From positions 1-38,875 of the forward strand of contig JAFZDJ010000005.1 of assembly GCA_017561265.1 (NCBI GenBank): a stretch of 38,875 bases of DNA, written 5' to 3'. Source of the DNA: Bacteroidales bacterium. Its GTDB lineage: Bacteria > Bacteroidota > Bacteroidia > Bacteroidales > UBA932. The position numbers and the translations under genes were made by a program. Under the pieces are notes generated by a model. It had not been told where the DNA came from. It saw nothing but the letters and a program-made list of their open reading frames with translations, and did no database searches. How positions within the stretch are numbered: position 1 is the first letter of the stretch; each line of letters begins with the position of its first letter. Shown here piece by piece: positions 1-8,297 of this stretch.

Positions 1-282
1 AAATATACCGCACAGGTAGCAGAAACCTGCCAAGATAGAGACCTGTCAGGCAGCAGCATGGTCATCGGCACATCTGCTATCATCGACACAGAACTTGATG
101 GCGCAATAGGTATGAACAGCGGTATTTTCAATAATCCGTTCATCATCTGGGGCAGGTACAAGAAGAGATTCTTCCGCTACTATCTGACACTCTCATTCCA
201 GTTCCACCACACCCAGATGGACGGAGCCCACGCAGGTCAATTCTTAGCCAACCTGCAGAACGAAATCAACAGGTTGGCATAG
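1..282 (+). CDS. Chloramphenicol acetyltransferase-like protein, C-terminal part
   Basis: The frame is open from the first base and ends at TAG 280-282, so the gene begins before the window; only about 93 C-terminal residues are seen. They carry the CAT-family signature HHxxxDG (F-H-H-T-Q-M-D-G, nt 202-225) in its usual place about 20 residues from the end. In characterised CAT trimers the second His of this motif is the catalytic base that activates CoA-dependent acetylation. The preceding W-G-R-Y segment and the closing helix (FLANLQNEI) also fit CAT. Whether it acetylates chloramphenicol or another hydroxyl compound cannot be told from this part. It converges on a MerR/GyrI-type regulator with 6 nt between the stops, a pairing that would suit a drug-responsive gene, but co-regulation is inference. 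Confidence 0.8.
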   Translation, partial: KYTAQVAETCQDRDLSGSSMVIGTSAIIDTELDGAIGMNSGIFNNPFIIWGRYKKRFFRYYLTLSFQFHHTQMDGAHAGQFLANLQNEINRLA

Positions 283-288
283 ATTATA

Positions 289-1110
289 CTACCTTGTTAC
301 CGGCACCTGAATCATAGTCAGCCATTTCTCCGGATCTACCTGATTCCATATACCGTCCACGTATGAATAGCGTGGTGGGTATGTAATCGTATATCCGTTT
401 GCCTCAATCCATTCAAGTACTTCACGAATGTTTTCGTTCAGACGGTCGTATGGGCCATAAACCTTCATGCATACAGCTTCTGCAGCCTCAGGAATCTGCT
501 TGAACTTGATTATACCAGAGTCCTTTCCCATGGCTGCAACCTGCTCGCAGTATTCGATGTCTATATTTTCCTTCCTGTATCCTCCGTGCTCGATAGTATA
601 GCAGTAACCTGGCTCCGGACACTCACATCCCAGACGAGCCATCTCCGGGCCGATTGTCATATAGCACAGTTTTCCAAGTTCATCGTACGACGGAATTTCG
701 GCACGATGCGATGCGACAATAATCGGAGGTAATGAATCAATGTAGATCTTTTCCATTTCATTAAGTTTCTTTTGGAAGGTAATCATCGCAGACAGACGGT
801 CCCTGCACTCGACCAGCAGCTGCAACTGTTCCTGGCAACTGCGTATCTTCTCTTCAAGCATATCGATTGAAGGACGTTGAGTCTCGGAATCATACATAGT
901 ACGAATCTCTTCAAGACTGAATCCAAGTCCTTTCAGATTGGCGATAGTCAATGCCTTCTGCATCTGCCCGACAGAATAATACCTGTATCCGGTACTATAA
1001 TCAATGATCTCCGGCACAAGCAGCTTGATCTTCTCGTAATGCCTCAGAGCCCTCACAGTGACACGACAAAGGCGCGAAAACTCCCCGATTTTTAATCCAT
1101 TTCTATTCAT
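289..1110 (-). CDS. MerR-family transcriptional regulator with GyrI-like effector-binding domain
   Basis: A 273-residue protein. Residues 1-75 form a MerR winged helix-turn-helix (KIGEFSRLCRVTVRALRHYE, then the wing motif GYRYYS). Residues 78-120 form the dimerisation coiled coil. About 122-273 look like the GyrI/AraC-type effector domain, including the typical segment V-Y-G-P-Y near 217 and an acidic/aromatic C-terminus. This is the BmrR-like architecture, in which a small, often cationic or lipophilic ligand makes the dimer untwist promoter DNA. The ATG at 1110 is preceded by a TATATTTG -7 element whose spacer to TTG is 22 nt, longer than the usual 19-20, as expected if a MerR dimer acts there. 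Autoregulation is therefore plausible but unproven. The ligand is unknown. Confidence 0.9.
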   Translation of the reverse strand: MNRNGLKIGEFSRLCRVTVRALRHYEKIKLLVPEIIDYSTGYRYYSVGQMQKALTIANLKGLGFSLEEIRTMYDSETQRPSIDMLEEKIRSCQEQLQLLVECRDRLSAMITFQKKLNEMEKIYIDSLPPIIVASHRAEIPSYDELGKLCYMTIGPEMARLGCECPEPGYCYTIEHGGYRKENIDIEYCEQVAAMGKDSGIIKFKQIPEAAEAVCMKVYGPYDRLNENIREVLEWIEANGYTITYPPRYSYVDGIWNQVDPEKWLTMIQVPVTR

Positions 1111-1127
1111 AACGCGTTATTTGCCTG

Positions 1128-1160
1128 CAAATATAAAACATGACCTAAGGTACGAGTCAA
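1128..1160 (-). promoter_or_regulatory. Putative MerR-type promoter with elongated spacer and operator
   Basis: On the minus strand the -7 element is TATATTTG (1135-1128) and the -33 TTG lies at 1160-1158, leaving a 22-nt spacer. The spacer contains an imperfect dyad with TGAC/GTCA ends (1141-1159). MerR regulators classically bind within over-long spacers. The -7 match is strong; the operator assignment is inference. Confidence 0.5.
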
Positions 1161-1192
1161 GAGAAATGGATACAATCGGTAGTAAAAACGCT

Positions 1193-1239
1193 AAAAATGC
1201 TCCTGACCCCTCTAATTTTGGGTAATCAGGAGCATTTTT
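1193..1239 (-). terminator. Intrinsic terminator of the phosphofructokinase gene (bidirectional form)
   Basis: A 14-bp perfect stem (1193-1206 with 1226-1239) encloses a 19-nt loop. It is flanked by T-runs on both strands and lies 54 nt beyond the phosphofructokinase stop, before the MerR promoter, so it should insulate the two minus-strand genes. Confidence 0.85.
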
Positions 1240-1292
1240 GCATTATTTTGACACCGTAACCTTACGGTCACGATCATTCTGATCTTATAGTG

Positions 1293-2528
1293 TTACCAGT
1301 TGAGAATCTTCTTGAAGTCGTAAGCCTCAGGGTTTGCGATACCCATTGCCTTTACTGCCTCGTAGTCATCCTCAGTCACGTAGTGAGCGATGTACTCGTA
1401 GTAGTTCTGAGCTGTACCTGAGTTGATGTCAACGATTCTTGGCGGAATCTTGCCGGTTACAGGATCCTGGAGGTCTGCAAGGTAGAGAGGTGATACGTTT
1501 CCGTATGAGTCAACATATACCATACATCCTGTCTTTCCTTCCTTGTAGAGCTGGTAAACACCCATTGCAAGCTCTGTACAGTAAGTAAGGTCATAAGCGA
1601 TAGGATCCTGGCAACGAACGTCGTAACCGATCTCGAGCGGACGGCCCTTCACCTTAAGACCTGTAGCCTTGATCTCCTTCTCGAGGAGGTCGTTGAAGAG
1701 GACAGCCTTTGAGAGCTTACCAAGCTCAGGGTGACCGTGATCGTCATATGTAAAGTGTACACCAGCCTCCTCGAGCTCCTTGATATCAAGATCGTGGAAG
1801 AGTCCCTCAGCTGTCACGATAGTACCGTACTCGATACCCATGAGCTTTCTCTTGATGATTGTAGAGAGAGAGAGCTTGATGATCTTGTCAAGGTTGATCT
1901 GAGTCTTGTTGAACATCTCAGGGATGATTGTCATTGGAGAGTGAGTAGCCTCACCGATACCTAAAGCAAGACTTCCGCATGAACGTCCCATTGCACAGAG
2001 TACGAACCAGTTACCTGATGTACGTGCATCCTCGTATGCTGTTCTTGCGATGTGAGCACCCTCGTTCTTTGCAGAGTTGTATCCGAATGTAGGAGCATTA
2101 GCTGGAAGAGGAAGGTCGTTGTCGATAGTCTTAGGACAGTGGATGTTTGCGATAGGATATCCCTTAGCTGCGAGGAACTTTGAGATACGGTTTGCAGTAG
2201 ATGCTGTATCGTCACCTCCGATTGTCACCAAAAGCTTGATATTGTTATCCTTGAAGAGGTCCAAGTTGAAGTTTTCCTCGAAGTCCTTGTCAGTTGGCTT
2301 GAAACGGCTCATCTGAAGGTAAGAACCACCTCTGTTGAAATAGCGGTCTGCAGTCTCGAAAGTAAGATCCTCGATACGTGCATTCTTGCTGAAAAGTCCT
2401 GAATAACCTGCATGGAGGCCGATTACACGGAATCCCTTTGCGAGGAATGTCTTTGCAACACTCATTGAAACTGAGTTCATTCCCGGAGCGGGACCACCGC
2501 CACAGAGGATAATTACTGCGTCTTTCAT
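1293..2528 (-). CDS. pfp: 6-phosphofructokinase, probably pyrophosphate-dependent
   Basis: A 411-residue PfkA-superfamily enzyme phosphorylating fructose 6-phosphate to the 1,6-bisphosphate in the cytosol. Seen motifs are the N-terminal glycine-rich loop GGGPAPG (10-16), GGDD (104-107), PKTIDND (132-138) with the catalytic TIDxD core, and MGR plus its Gly-rich follow-up near 180. In this family an Asp as the second acidic residue of GGDD, and a Lys before TIDND, are the accepted markers of PPi use; ATP enzymes have GGDG and a Gly before TIDND. The PPi assignment is therefore strong by motif but untested. Such an enzyme works reversibly and saves ATP. The gene is monocistronic, with promoter 2615-2585 and terminator 1239-1193. 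Confidence 0.93.
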   Translation of the reverse strand: MKDAVIILCGGGPAPGMNSVSMSVAKTFLAKGFRVIGLHAGYSGLFSKNARIEDLTFETADRYFNRGGSYLQMSRFKPTDKDFEENFNLDLFKDNNIKLLVTIGGDDTASTANRISKFLAAKGYPIANIHCPKTIDNDLPLPANAPTFGYNSAKNEGAHIARTAYEDARTSGNWFVLCAMGRSCGSLALGIGEATHSPMTIIPEMFNKTQINLDKIIKLSLSTIIKRKLMGIEYGTIVTAEGLFHDLDIKELEEAGVHFTYDDHGHPELGKLSKAVLFNDLLEKEIKATGLKVKGRPLEIGYDVRCQDPIAYDLTYCTELAMGVYQLYKEGKTGCMVYVDSYGNVSPLYLADLQDPVTGKIPPRIVDINSGTAQNYYEYIAHYVTEDDYEAVKAMGIANPEAYDFKKILNW

Positions 2529-2584
2529 CTTTTACTAGTTTTTAAAGTTATACTTGAATTTAAACGTATTCTGTCAAATCTTGG

Positions 2585-2615
2585 CAAATTTATCATTTTT
2601 TAGGAAAATTCACAA
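2585..2615 (-). promoter_or_regulatory. Bacteroidota-type promoter of the phosphofructokinase gene
   Basis: Minus-strand TTG (2615-2613), 20-nt spacer and TAAATTTG (2592-2585) match the TTG/TAnnTTTG consensus. The predicted start of transcription is about 50 nt before the ATG at 2528. Confidence 0.65.
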
Positions 2616-2651
2616 GAAAATATACATGCATATTTACGCAAGGCTTTCTTG

Positions 2652-2682
2652 TTGCACAAGTCAAAAGCATTTAGTATTTTTG
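2652..2682 (+). promoter_or_regulatory. Bacteroidota-type promoter of the ligA-ispG operon
   Basis: TTG (2652-2654), 20-nt spacer and TATTTTTG (2675-2682). The ligA ATG is at 2693, so the expected leader is only a few nucleotides long. It sits back-to-back with the phosphofructokinase promoter. Confidence 0.65.
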
Positions 2683-2692
2683 TAAGTTATTT

Positions 2693-4759
2693 ATGGAAAA
2701 GACACAGGCATATTTAAGGATACAGGAATTAAGGTCAGTCATCAATGAGGCCAACAGGAGTTATTATGTAGATAACTCCCCGACTCTCAGTGACTATGAA
2801 TTCGACATGCTCCTCAAAGAGCTGGAGTCCCTGGAAAAGGAATATCCGGAATACCAGACTGCCGATTCCCCCACACAGAAAGTCGGAAGCGATCTTAAGA
2901 CAGCTTCATCAGGTTCCGCAAAGAAAGCTTCCAAGGAATTTGCACAATATCCTCACCGTTATCCGATGCTTTCACTTGGAAACACTTATGATATGAGTGA
3001 AGTTCAAGCCTTTGCAGAACGAGCATCAAAGGGTATAGGAAACGCATTTACATACAGTTGCGAGCTCAAATTCGACGGAACGGCTATCTGTCTGACTTAT
3101 AAAGACGGAAAGCTAGCACGTGCTCTGACCAGAGGTGATGGAACAATAGGAGATGATGTGACTGAAAATGTCCGTAACATCAGCAATATTCCTCATGAGC
3201 TGAAAGTTCCGGCCGGATTCGTCCCTACTCTCATGCAGTCACAGCCGTGGCCTGAGGAGTTTGAGATACGAGGAGAGATATATATGCCTTGGTCTGCCTT
3301 TGACAGACTGAATGAAGAGCGCCTGAAAGAAGAGGAACAACCTTTTGCGAACCCGCGAAATGCTGCATCCGGCTCCCTGAAGCTGACTGACAGCAGGATG
3401 GTCGCAAAGCGAGGATTGGAGTGTACATTGTATCATATGCTCGGAGAAGATCTGCCGTTTCAGACACATGATCAATCTCTCAAGGCCGCAGCGACATGGG
3501 GACTTCCGGTATCTGACAAGAGAAAGACATGCAAGACCCTTGAGGAGATTGAGGAATTCATAAATCATTGGGATACTGAGCGTAAAACACTTCCGTTCGC
3601 AACAGACGGCATAGTGATAAAGATAAACGAACTGCCATATCAGGAGGAATTAGGATATACTGCCAAGTTCCCAAGATGGGCCGTAGCATATAAATTCAAG
3701 GCTGAGAAAGCTCTGACAAAACTGCTCAGCATTGACTATCAGGTGGGCAGAACAGGTGCCATCACTCCGGTTGCCAATCTGGAGCCGGTACAGTTGAGCG
3801 GCACAATCGTGAAACGTGCTTCTCTTCATAATGCCGACCAGATGCAGCAGCTTGACATCCGCATAGGTGATTATGTATATGTCGAGAAGGGAGGTGAAAT
3901 CATCCCGAAGATCACCGGTGTCGAATTAAGCCAGAGAAATGCTGATACGTCAAAGCCACACTTCCCTGACAGATGTCCCGACTGCGGAAGCATCCTCATA
4001 AAGGATGAACAGGAAGCTAAATCCTTCTGCCCTGATCAGACCGGATGTCCGACCCAGATCAAAGGAAGGCTTGTACATTTTCTCAGCAGGAAGGCAATGA
4101 ATGTAATTGCAGGAGATGCGACCATCGAGCAGCTATATAACAAGGCTCTTGTCTGGAATGTATCGGATTTCTATGAATTGACAGCTGAGCACCTCCTTAC
4201 GCTTGACGGATGGAAGGAGAAATCCGCAGAAAGGTTCCTTAAAAGCCTTCAGGACTCCAAGAATGTTCCTTTTGAGAGAGTTTTATATGCTCTTGGCATC
4301 AGATATGTCGGCGAAGCTACCGCCAAGTCAGTAGCTGCACATTTCGGTAATATTTCAGCAATTGCAGGAGCTGAAGTAGATGAGCTTCTGAAGGTGGATG
4401 ATGTCGGGCAGGTCATTGCTGAAAGCATTTACAGTTTCTTCAGAAACGAAATGAACCTGGACACAATAGAAAAGCTAAAGGCAGCGGGGCTTAAGCTGGA
4501 AATGGAGGCAAGGAAAGAAGCCCTGTCTTCCAGACTTGAAGGAAAAACCATTGTAATTTCCGGAAACTTTTCTGTTTCACGCGATGAAATAAAAGAACTT
4601 ATAAAGGCACATGGAGGAAAGAACATTGGGTCTGTAAGTGGTAAGACCTCCTTCCTTTTAGCAGGAGAGAAACCAGGTCCGGAAAAGATCAGAAAGGCAG
4701 AATCTCTCGGTGTAGAGATCATTGACGAGATTAAATTCAGGGAAATTATAGGAGAATAG
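2693..4759 (+). CDS. ligA: NAD+-dependent DNA ligase LigA
   Basis: A complete 688-residue replicative ligase sealing nicks with NAD+ as adenylate donor. Domains in order: Ia domain with the YxxxxSxxxD-type NAD contact (about 1-60); adenylation domain with the nucleotidyl lysine in KxDG (K126, E-L-K-F-D-G) and the R-G-D-G and E-I-R-G-E motifs; OB fold; a four-Cys zinc finger (CPDCG ... CPDQTGCP, about 425-455); tandem HhH motifs; and a C-terminal BRCT domain (about 612-688). The length is normal. The only oddity is a Ser/Ala/Lys-rich insertion near 70-85 between domain Ia and the adenylation domain. It is first in a seven-gene operon; its TAG is 2 nt before the next ATG. Confidence 0.98.
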   Translation: MEKTQAYLRIQELRSVINEANRSYYVDNSPTLSDYEFDMLLKELESLEKEYPEYQTADSPTQKVGSDLKTASSGSAKKASKEFAQYPHRYPMLSLGNTYDMSEVQAFAERASKGIGNAFTYSCELKFDGTAICLTYKDGKLARALTRGDGTIGDDVTENVRNISNIPHELKVPAGFVPTLMQSQPWPEEFEIRGEIYMPWSAFDRLNEERLKEEEQPFANPRNAASGSLKLTDSRMVAKRGLECTLYHMLGEDLPFQTHDQSLKAAATWGLPVSDKRKTCKTLEEIEEFINHWDTERKTLPFATDGIVIKINELPYQEELGYTAKFPRWAVAYKFKAEKALTKLLSIDYQVGRTGAITPVANLEPVQLSGTIVKRASLHNADQMQQLDIRIGDYVYVEKGGEIIPKITGVELSQRNADTSKPHFPDRCPDCGSILIKDEQEAKSFCPDQTGCPTQIKGRLVHFLSRKAMNVIAGDATIEQLYNKALVWNVSDFYELTAEHLLTLDGWKEKSAERFLKSLQDSKNVPFERVLYALGIRYVGEATAKSVAAHFGNISAIAGAEVDELLKVDDVGQVIAESIYSFFRNEMNLDTIEKLKAAGLKLEMEARKEALSSRLEGKTIVISGNFSVSRDEIKELIKAHGGKNIGSVSGKTSFLLAGEKPGPEKIRKAESLGVEIIDEIKFREIIGE

Positions 4760-4761
4760 AT

Positions 4762-5127
4762 ATGAAAGCAGGTGATATTTATACATTGACTCATATTGCA
4801 GGTGCAGATGAAACAGCGGAAGTGCTCGGATCCGGAGGACTTCCGGTCTACTCTACTCCATCCATGATATGCCTGATGGAACTGACATCCTTCAAACTGG
4901 CAGAAGAATATGGTTTCCAGACAGTAGGAACAAAAGTAGAGATCAGCCATCTCAGAGCTTGTCTTCCCGGTACGGAGCTGAAGGCTACAGCCACTCTGAC
5001 AGAGGTTGAAGGCCGCAGACTTGAGTACGAAGTGAAAGTGGAAGACGAAAAAGGAGTGATCGGAGAAGGAAAACACCAGAGGTTTATCATCGATGCGGAA
5101 AGATTCATGGGAAAACTGAAAGGATGA
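4762..5127 (+). CDS. Hotdog-fold thioesterase, FlK-like
   Basis: A 121-residue single-domain protein resembling the fluoroacetyl-CoA thioesterase family. The family's catalytic Thr/Glu/His triad can be matched to T32, E40 and H63 (S-T-P-S ... L-M-E ... E-I-S-H-L), and the hotdog helix and closing strands are present. Homologues without fluoroacetate chemistry are common in bacteria and usually annotated only as thioesterases, so the natural acyl-CoA is unknown. It starts 2 nt after ligA and its last bases overlap the next start (ATGA, 5124-5127), indicating translational coupling rather than an obvious functional link to DNA ligation. Confidence 0.85.
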   Translation: MKAGDIYTLTHIAGADETAEVLGSGGLPVYSTPSMICLMELTSFKLAEEYGFQTVGTKVEISHLRACLPGTELKATATLTEVEGRRLEYEVKVEDEKGVIGEGKHQRFIIDAERFMGKLKG

Positions 5128-6050
5128 GCAAGCTGAAGCATAAGACAAGACGCCTGAAGAATTTCATCAGGGATGATATCTGGACCTTGGAATTGGAAGA
5201 TTTATCCAAGGCCAGGGCGCGTTTTATCAAATATCTGAAGGTGATGATGATAACAATCAAGACCTTCTCAAGCGAAAAGATTGGTTTTCAGGCAGTTGCG
5301 CTGAGCTTTTTCAGTACTATGTCAGTTGTTCCTTTCCTGGCCATAGTATTCGGTATAACCGGAGGTTTCGGTCTTGCGGATAAGTTGAAGGAATTTCTGT
5401 ATGACTACTTCAACAACAGTCAGGATATAATAGACACAATTCTCGGATTTTCCCAGAATATAATCGACACAGCTCAAAGCAGTCTTCTTGGACTGATTTC
5501 TTCGCTGATGTTTTTCTGGATTGTCGTATGGATGATGATGAATGTCGAGAAGGTATTCAATAATGTCTGGAGAGTGCCGAAATCGCGCAACATATTCAAA
5601 AGATTGTCTGTAATTATGGCGATGCTCATAGTATCTCCTTTCATCGTACTAGTATTCTTCGGAGGTTCGTTCGTGTATTCTCATGCACTGAGTTACCTGG
5701 GACTTGACGTTGAATCATTCAGTGCCTTCAAGACAATTTTGACATGGACACTGTTCGGAGCAGTTGCAACCTTCACATTCTCAGTAATGTACAAATTCAT
5801 TCCGAATGCAGATGTAGATTACGGAAGTGCGATACGTGCAGCAATATATTCGGGAATTGCTTTTACCATAATGCAGTATCTCTATCTTGAAACGCAGGTA
5901 TTCGTAACCAGATTGAACGGTATTTTCGGTGCATTTGCGGCTGTGCCGCTTTTCATGGTATGGATAAATATCGGATGGTTCATCATTCTCATAGGGGCAG
6001 AACTATCCTATGCATTCCAGCATGTAGACAGTTATAATATTGAAGATTAG
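5124..6050 (+). CDS. YihY/BrkB-family inner-membrane protein
   Basis: A 308-residue polytopic protein. After a charged cytoplasmic N-terminus (about 1-45), the family pattern is visible: the motif QAVALSFFSTMSVVPFLAI at the first membrane helix, then roughly five more hydrophobic segments near 135-155, 175-200, 215-240, 250-275 and 275-300. The W-R-V-P region between helices and the final A-E-L-S-Y-A segment are typical. The family was once misnamed ribonuclease BN; its biochemical role is still unsettled (transport or envelope function has been proposed). Its start overlaps the thioesterase stop by 4 nt, and its stop is 2 nt before rel. Confidence 0.92.
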   Translation: MSKLKHKTRRLKNFIRDDIWTLELEDLSKARARFIKYLKVMMITIKTFSSEKIGFQAVALSFFSTMSVVPFLAIVFGITGGFGLADKLKEFLYDYFNNSQDIIDTILGFSQNIIDTAQSSLLGLISSLMFFWIVVWMMMNVEKVFNNVWRVPKSRNIFKRLSVIMAMLIVSPFIVLVFFGGSFVYSHALSYLGLDVESFSAFKTILTWTLFGAVATFTFSVMYKFIPNADVDYGSAIRAAIYSGIAFTIMQYLYLETQVFVTRLNGIFGAFAAVPLFMVWINIGWFIILIGAELSYAFQHVDSYNIED

Positions 6051-6052
6051 TT

Positions 6053-8287
6053 ATGGGATCGATATCAGAATTCAGTCATGAGGATCATGAGATCATAGCA
6101 AGAGAATATGCCGATCTCAAGGAAGCAGCGAGGAAACGCTGCACCGACCAGTCGGAACTCGACATGATCCAGAAGGCTTTCGACTTTGCAAATGAAGCGC
6201 ATAAGGGCGTCAGAAGGCGCTCCGGAGAACCGTATATTCTCCATCCTATAGCAGTTGCAAAGATTGTTGTCAGCAACATCGGACTTGGATACAAATCAAT
6301 AATGGCTGCTCTTCTCCACGATGTTGTGGAAGACACAGCCTATACCATTGATGATCTCCGCAGCCTCTTCGGTGACAAGGTCGCGACTTTAGTCGAGGGA
6401 CTTACCAAGATCAAGACTGTCCTGGACAACGAAGACAAAGCCCAGCAGAAGAGCATGCAGGCTGAGAATTTCAAGCGCATTCTTCTGACCCTGAATGACG
6501 ATGTCAGGGTAGTACTTATCAAACTGGCTGACCGTCTTCATAACTGTCGCACAATCGAGTTCATGCCTGAACATAAGAGGGACAAGATTCTCAGCGAGAC
6601 AATGTTCGTATTCATCCCTCTTGCCCACCGACTTGGCCTATACGGCATCAAATCGGAGATGGAAGATATCTGGCTACGTTACAAAGAGCCGGAAGCTTTT
6701 AATGAAATTACAGCAAAGATCAATCGTAATGTAATAGATAAAGATAAGGAAATCAATGACTTCATAGCTCCTATCGAGGCTTCGCTGCGAAAAGCCGGTT
6801 TCAGGTTCGAGATCAAGAAAAGAGTAAAGACTCCATACTCCATCTGGAACAAGATGGTCAAGAAGCGCATTGATTTCGACCAGATTTACGACCTTTACGC
6901 AGTCCGCATCATTTTTGATCCGGATGAATCGACAAAAGAAACAGAACGCGACCAGTGTTATCATATATTCTCGATAATCACGGCAATATACAGATATAAG
7001 TCCGACCGTATGCGCGACTGGGTGAACTATCCGAAGAACAACGGCTACGAAGCTCTCCATTGTACGCTCATGAGCCATACAGGTATATGGATAGAGGTAC
7101 AGATACGCTCTCGTCGCATGAACGAAGTGGCTGAAAAAGGTATCGCAGCGCACTGGGCCTACAAGAAAGACGGCTTCGCAAGCACTGAAAGCGAAATGGA
7201 CAAATGGATAGGCAAGGTCAAGGAAATCCTTGTAAACCCTGATGTAAATGCCCTTGATCTTCTTGACCTCATACATAATGACCTTATAAAGACCGACATC
7301 CTCGTCTTCACACCTAAAGGTGAACAGAGGAGCATAGAGAAGGGTGCTACAGCCTTGGATTTTGCTTATTCGATTCATTCCCAGGTCGGAAACAAAGCTA
7401 TCGCTGCCAAGGCTAATCTCAAGCTTGTGCCTTTGTCATACGTGCTTAAGACAGGTGACCAGATCGAAATCATTACAGCAGAGAACGAGAAGCCTAAACG
7501 TGAGTGGCTGGAATTCGTAAAGACAAGGAAGGCAAGGTCACTTATCATGGATTCGCTGAAAAGTGAAAGACAGGAATCAGTATTGATTGGCAAAAAGATG
7601 CTGAAAGAACAGTTGGAGGCATTAGGATACACCTTGAGTGACAAGATCATCAATATGCTGATGACAGGTTATGAGGTATATGACTCAAGACCTGATGAAC
7701 TGTATTTCAGAATTGGCATAGGACAGATCAAGCTCAGTTCCCTCTCCGATGTACTTAAGAAGGCTCATGAAATCAAGAAATCATCAAGCGGAATCTTCAG
7801 CTGGTTCAAGAAAGACAAGAAGGATGAAGAAGATTATGTGATTTCAGAGAATAATGACTCTAAGCACAAATATGTCATTGCAGCATGCTGCAACCCGATA
7901 CCTGGCGACAAGGTAATAGGTTTTCTTGCAACAGACGGCACCGTCACTGTGCACAAGAGTTCATGTCCTAACGCGAACAGCCTTGCATCCAAATTCGGAG
8001 ACAGGATCGTGGTACCGAAGTGGGAACATGCCAAGACCCAGAACCTCTCATTCCTCGTCCGCCTCTCGTTGAAGGGCTTTGACAGAATCGGAATGATCAA
8101 TGATATAACAAGGTATATTTCATTTGTCATGAGCGTGAACATAAGAAAGTTCTGCCTAGGAACAGAAGACGGTGTATTCGAAGGTTACATAGACCTGTAT
8201 GTACATGAAATGAACGACCTTGATAAACTGATCAAGAGACTTCAGAAGATCGAAGGAATCCAAAGCGTGATCAGAACAGACTTGTAA
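6053..8287 (+). CDS. rel: Bifunctional (p)ppGpp synthetase/hydrolase (Rel/SpoT)
   Basis: A 744-residue long RSH enzyme controlling the stringent response. The N-terminal HD hydrolase has metal ligands H64 and H89-D90 (L-L-H-D-V-V-E-D-T), so pppGpp hydrolysis should be intact. The synthetase domain (about 235-390) contains the ATP-binding Y-S-I-W-N-K-M segment, the Y-D-L-Y-A-V-R-I strand and the pyrophosphotransfer motif N-N-G-Y-E-A-L-H. TGS (about 410-470), a Cys-containing conserved region (A-A-C-C-N-P-I-P-G-D, about 617-626) and a C-terminal ACT domain (about 667-744) follow. Both catalytic halves look functional, as expected for the single RSH of many Bacteroidota. Downstream spacing to the lipoprotein ATG is 10 nt. 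Confidence 0.97.
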   Translation: MGSISEFSHEDHEIIAREYADLKEAARKRCTDQSELDMIQKAFDFANEAHKGVRRRSGEPYILHPIAVAKIVVSNIGLGYKSIMAALLHDVVEDTAYTIDDLRSLFGDKVATLVEGLTKIKTVLDNEDKAQQKSMQAENFKRILLTLNDDVRVVLIKLADRLHNCRTIEFMPEHKRDKILSETMFVFIPLAHRLGLYGIKSEMEDIWLRYKEPEAFNEITAKINRNVIDKDKEINDFIAPIEASLRKAGFRFEIKKRVKTPYSIWNKMVKKRIDFDQIYDLYAVRIIFDPDESTKETERDQCYHIFSIITAIYRYKSDRMRDWVNYPKNNGYEALHCTLMSHTGIWIEVQIRSRRMNEVAEKGIAAHWAYKKDGFASTESEMDKWIGKVKEILVNPDVNALDLLDLIHNDLIKTDILVFTPKGEQRSIEKGATALDFAYSIHSQVGNKAIAAKANLKLVPLSYVLKTGDQIEIITAENEKPKREWLEFVKTRKARSLIMDSLKSERQESVLIGKKMLKEQLEALGYTLSDKIINMLMTGYEVYDSRPDELYFRIGIGQIKLSSLSDVLKKAHEIKKSSSGIFSWFKKDKKDEEDYVISENNDSKHKYVIAACCNPIPGDKVIGFLATDGTVTVHKSSCPNANSLASKFGDRIVVPKWEHAKTQNLSFLVRLSLKGFDRIGMINDITRYISFVMSVNIRKFCLGTEDGVFEGYIDLYVHEMNDLDKLIKRLQKIEGIQSVIRTDL

Positions 8288-8297
8288 AAATTTGAAA

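Noticed and set aside
4429..5148. 239-codon minus-strand frame across the ligA end and thioesterase
   Set aside because: It is Ser/Phe/Cys-rich and spans two real coding regions; a shadow.
6674..7378. 234-codon minus-strand frame inside rel
   Set aside because: It is antisense to the synthetase domain with no recognisable motif; a codon-bias shadow.
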